From Chitinivibrionales bacterium (GTDB taxonomy: Bacteria > Fibrobacterota > Chitinivibrionia > Chitinivibrionales > JANQEN01): DNA of 7,604 bases. The stretch is taken from the NCBI GenBank assembly GCA_030593665.1, contig JAUVGS010000088.1, forward strand, positions 1 through 7,604, written 5' to 3'. Shown in pieces: positions 7,500 through 7,604 of the stretch. The stretch's first letter is position 1. Every line of letters starts with the position of its first letter. The position numbers and the translations under genes were made by a program. The notes beneath the pieces were generated by a model. The model was not told where the DNA came from, searched no databases, and saw nothing but the letters and a program-made list of their open reading frames with translations.

Positions 7500-7530
7500 G
7501 TATTGGTTACAAATTTATTTGTTACAATAC
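7500..7530. repeat. 31-bp imperfect inverted repeat, possible operator or hairpin
   Basis: The left arm is 7500-7514 (GTATTGGTTACAAAT), the centre is TT and the right arm is 7517-7530 (ATTTGTTACAATAC). The arms pair with one bulged base and one mismatch. They are AT-rich and no proper T-tract follows on either strand, so a protein-binding dyad is likelier than a terminator. It sits about 130-160 bases before the NHL start. Confidence 0.6.
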
Positions 7531-7536
7531 TTTATT

Positions 7537-7553
7537 CCGAATGCTTTCTTCGG
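7537..7553. repeat. Small inverted repeat CCGAA/TTCGG
   Basis: Arms CCGAA (7537-7541) and TTCGG (7549-7553) enclose a seven-base loop. The structure is short and has no T-tract. Its role is unknown, and with a five-base stem it may be chance. Confidence 0.35.
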
Positions 7554-7583
7554 TTAGAAAGAAATCTGATAAGGAACTTACTT

Positions 7584-7598
7584 GCGGGTTTATCCCGC
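7584..7598. repeat. GC-rich hairpin at the right edge
   Basis: GCGGG, TTTAT, CCCGC forms a perfect five-pair GC stem with a five-base loop in otherwise AT-rich DNA. It may belong to the end of a gene beyond the right edge. No run of T follows on either strand, so a standard intrinsic terminator is not supported. Confidence 0.45.
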
Positions 7599-7604
7599 GT
7601 TAGA

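Larger units (their letters stand above)
7369..7604. other. Non-coding leader upstream of the NHL gene
   Basis: I see no gene here on either strand. The region is AT-rich and holds an imperfect inverted repeat (7500-7530), a 9-base direct repeat flanking it, and two short hairpins (7537-7553 and 7584-7598). I found no convincing -35/-10 pair for the NHL gene. A TTGAGC followed 16 bases later by GATACC (minus strand, around 7430-7455) is too weak to call. Confidence 0.6.

Noticed and set aside
7584..7598. CRISPR repeat fragment, because GGTTTATCCCGC resembles part of some CRISPR repeats
   Set aside because: There is only one short copy at the very edge, with no spacer-repeat periodicity in the window.

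Overview
The window holds four protein-coding genes, all on the minus strand, so transcription runs from the right edge to the left edge. Base composition is moderate and slightly AT-rich. The protein architectures are secreted NHL beta-propeller, COG0170 lipid kinase, exported TPR protein, and a large surface protein with tandem Ig-like repeats, a PKD domain and an FGE-like domain. These suit a Gram-negative-type environmental bacterium rich in exported modular proteins. Fibrobacterota/Chitinivibrionia or another FCB or delta-like lineage would fit. That placement is a low-confidence inference, because no rRNA or marker gene is present.

Layout from right to left (transcription order). Positions 7369-7604 are an AT-rich non-coding leader containing a long imperfect inverted repeat and two small hairpins. 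Positions 5953-7368 encode a secreted NHL-repeat protein. Three bases later, 5287-5949 encodes a polytopic membrane CTP-dependent lipid kinase of the Dgk1/SEC59/phytol-kinase family. The two look like one transcription unit. The next interval, 5019-5286, is non-coding and carries a strong sigma70-type promoter (GTGACA, 17 bp, TATAAT) facing the next gene. Positions 2883-5018 encode an exported TPR protein with an N-terminal CsgG/TolB-like domain. Its likely start is a TTG downstream of the promoter, not the GTG at 5129 that gives the longest frame. Its stop overlaps by 4 bases (GTGA) the start of the last gene, 1-2886. That gene encodes a secreted protein of at least 962 residues that leaves the window at the left edge: nine tandem Ig-like repeats of about 80 residues, a PKD domain with a calcium-loop-like motif, and the first part of a formylglycine-generating-enzyme-like (SUMF1) domain.

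How they may work together: three of the four products have export signals and one is a membrane enzyme, so the whole region concerns the cell envelope. The TPR protein and the repeat protein are translationally coupled and probably act together, for example the TPR protein as a periplasmic scaffold or partner for the surface protein. The NHL protein and the lipid kinase form a second pair whose functional link is not obvious from sequence. No mobile element, RNA gene or CRISPR array is visible. I see no defence or biosynthetic system. The most unusual object is the repeat/PKD/FGE-like protein and its coupling to the TPR gene.
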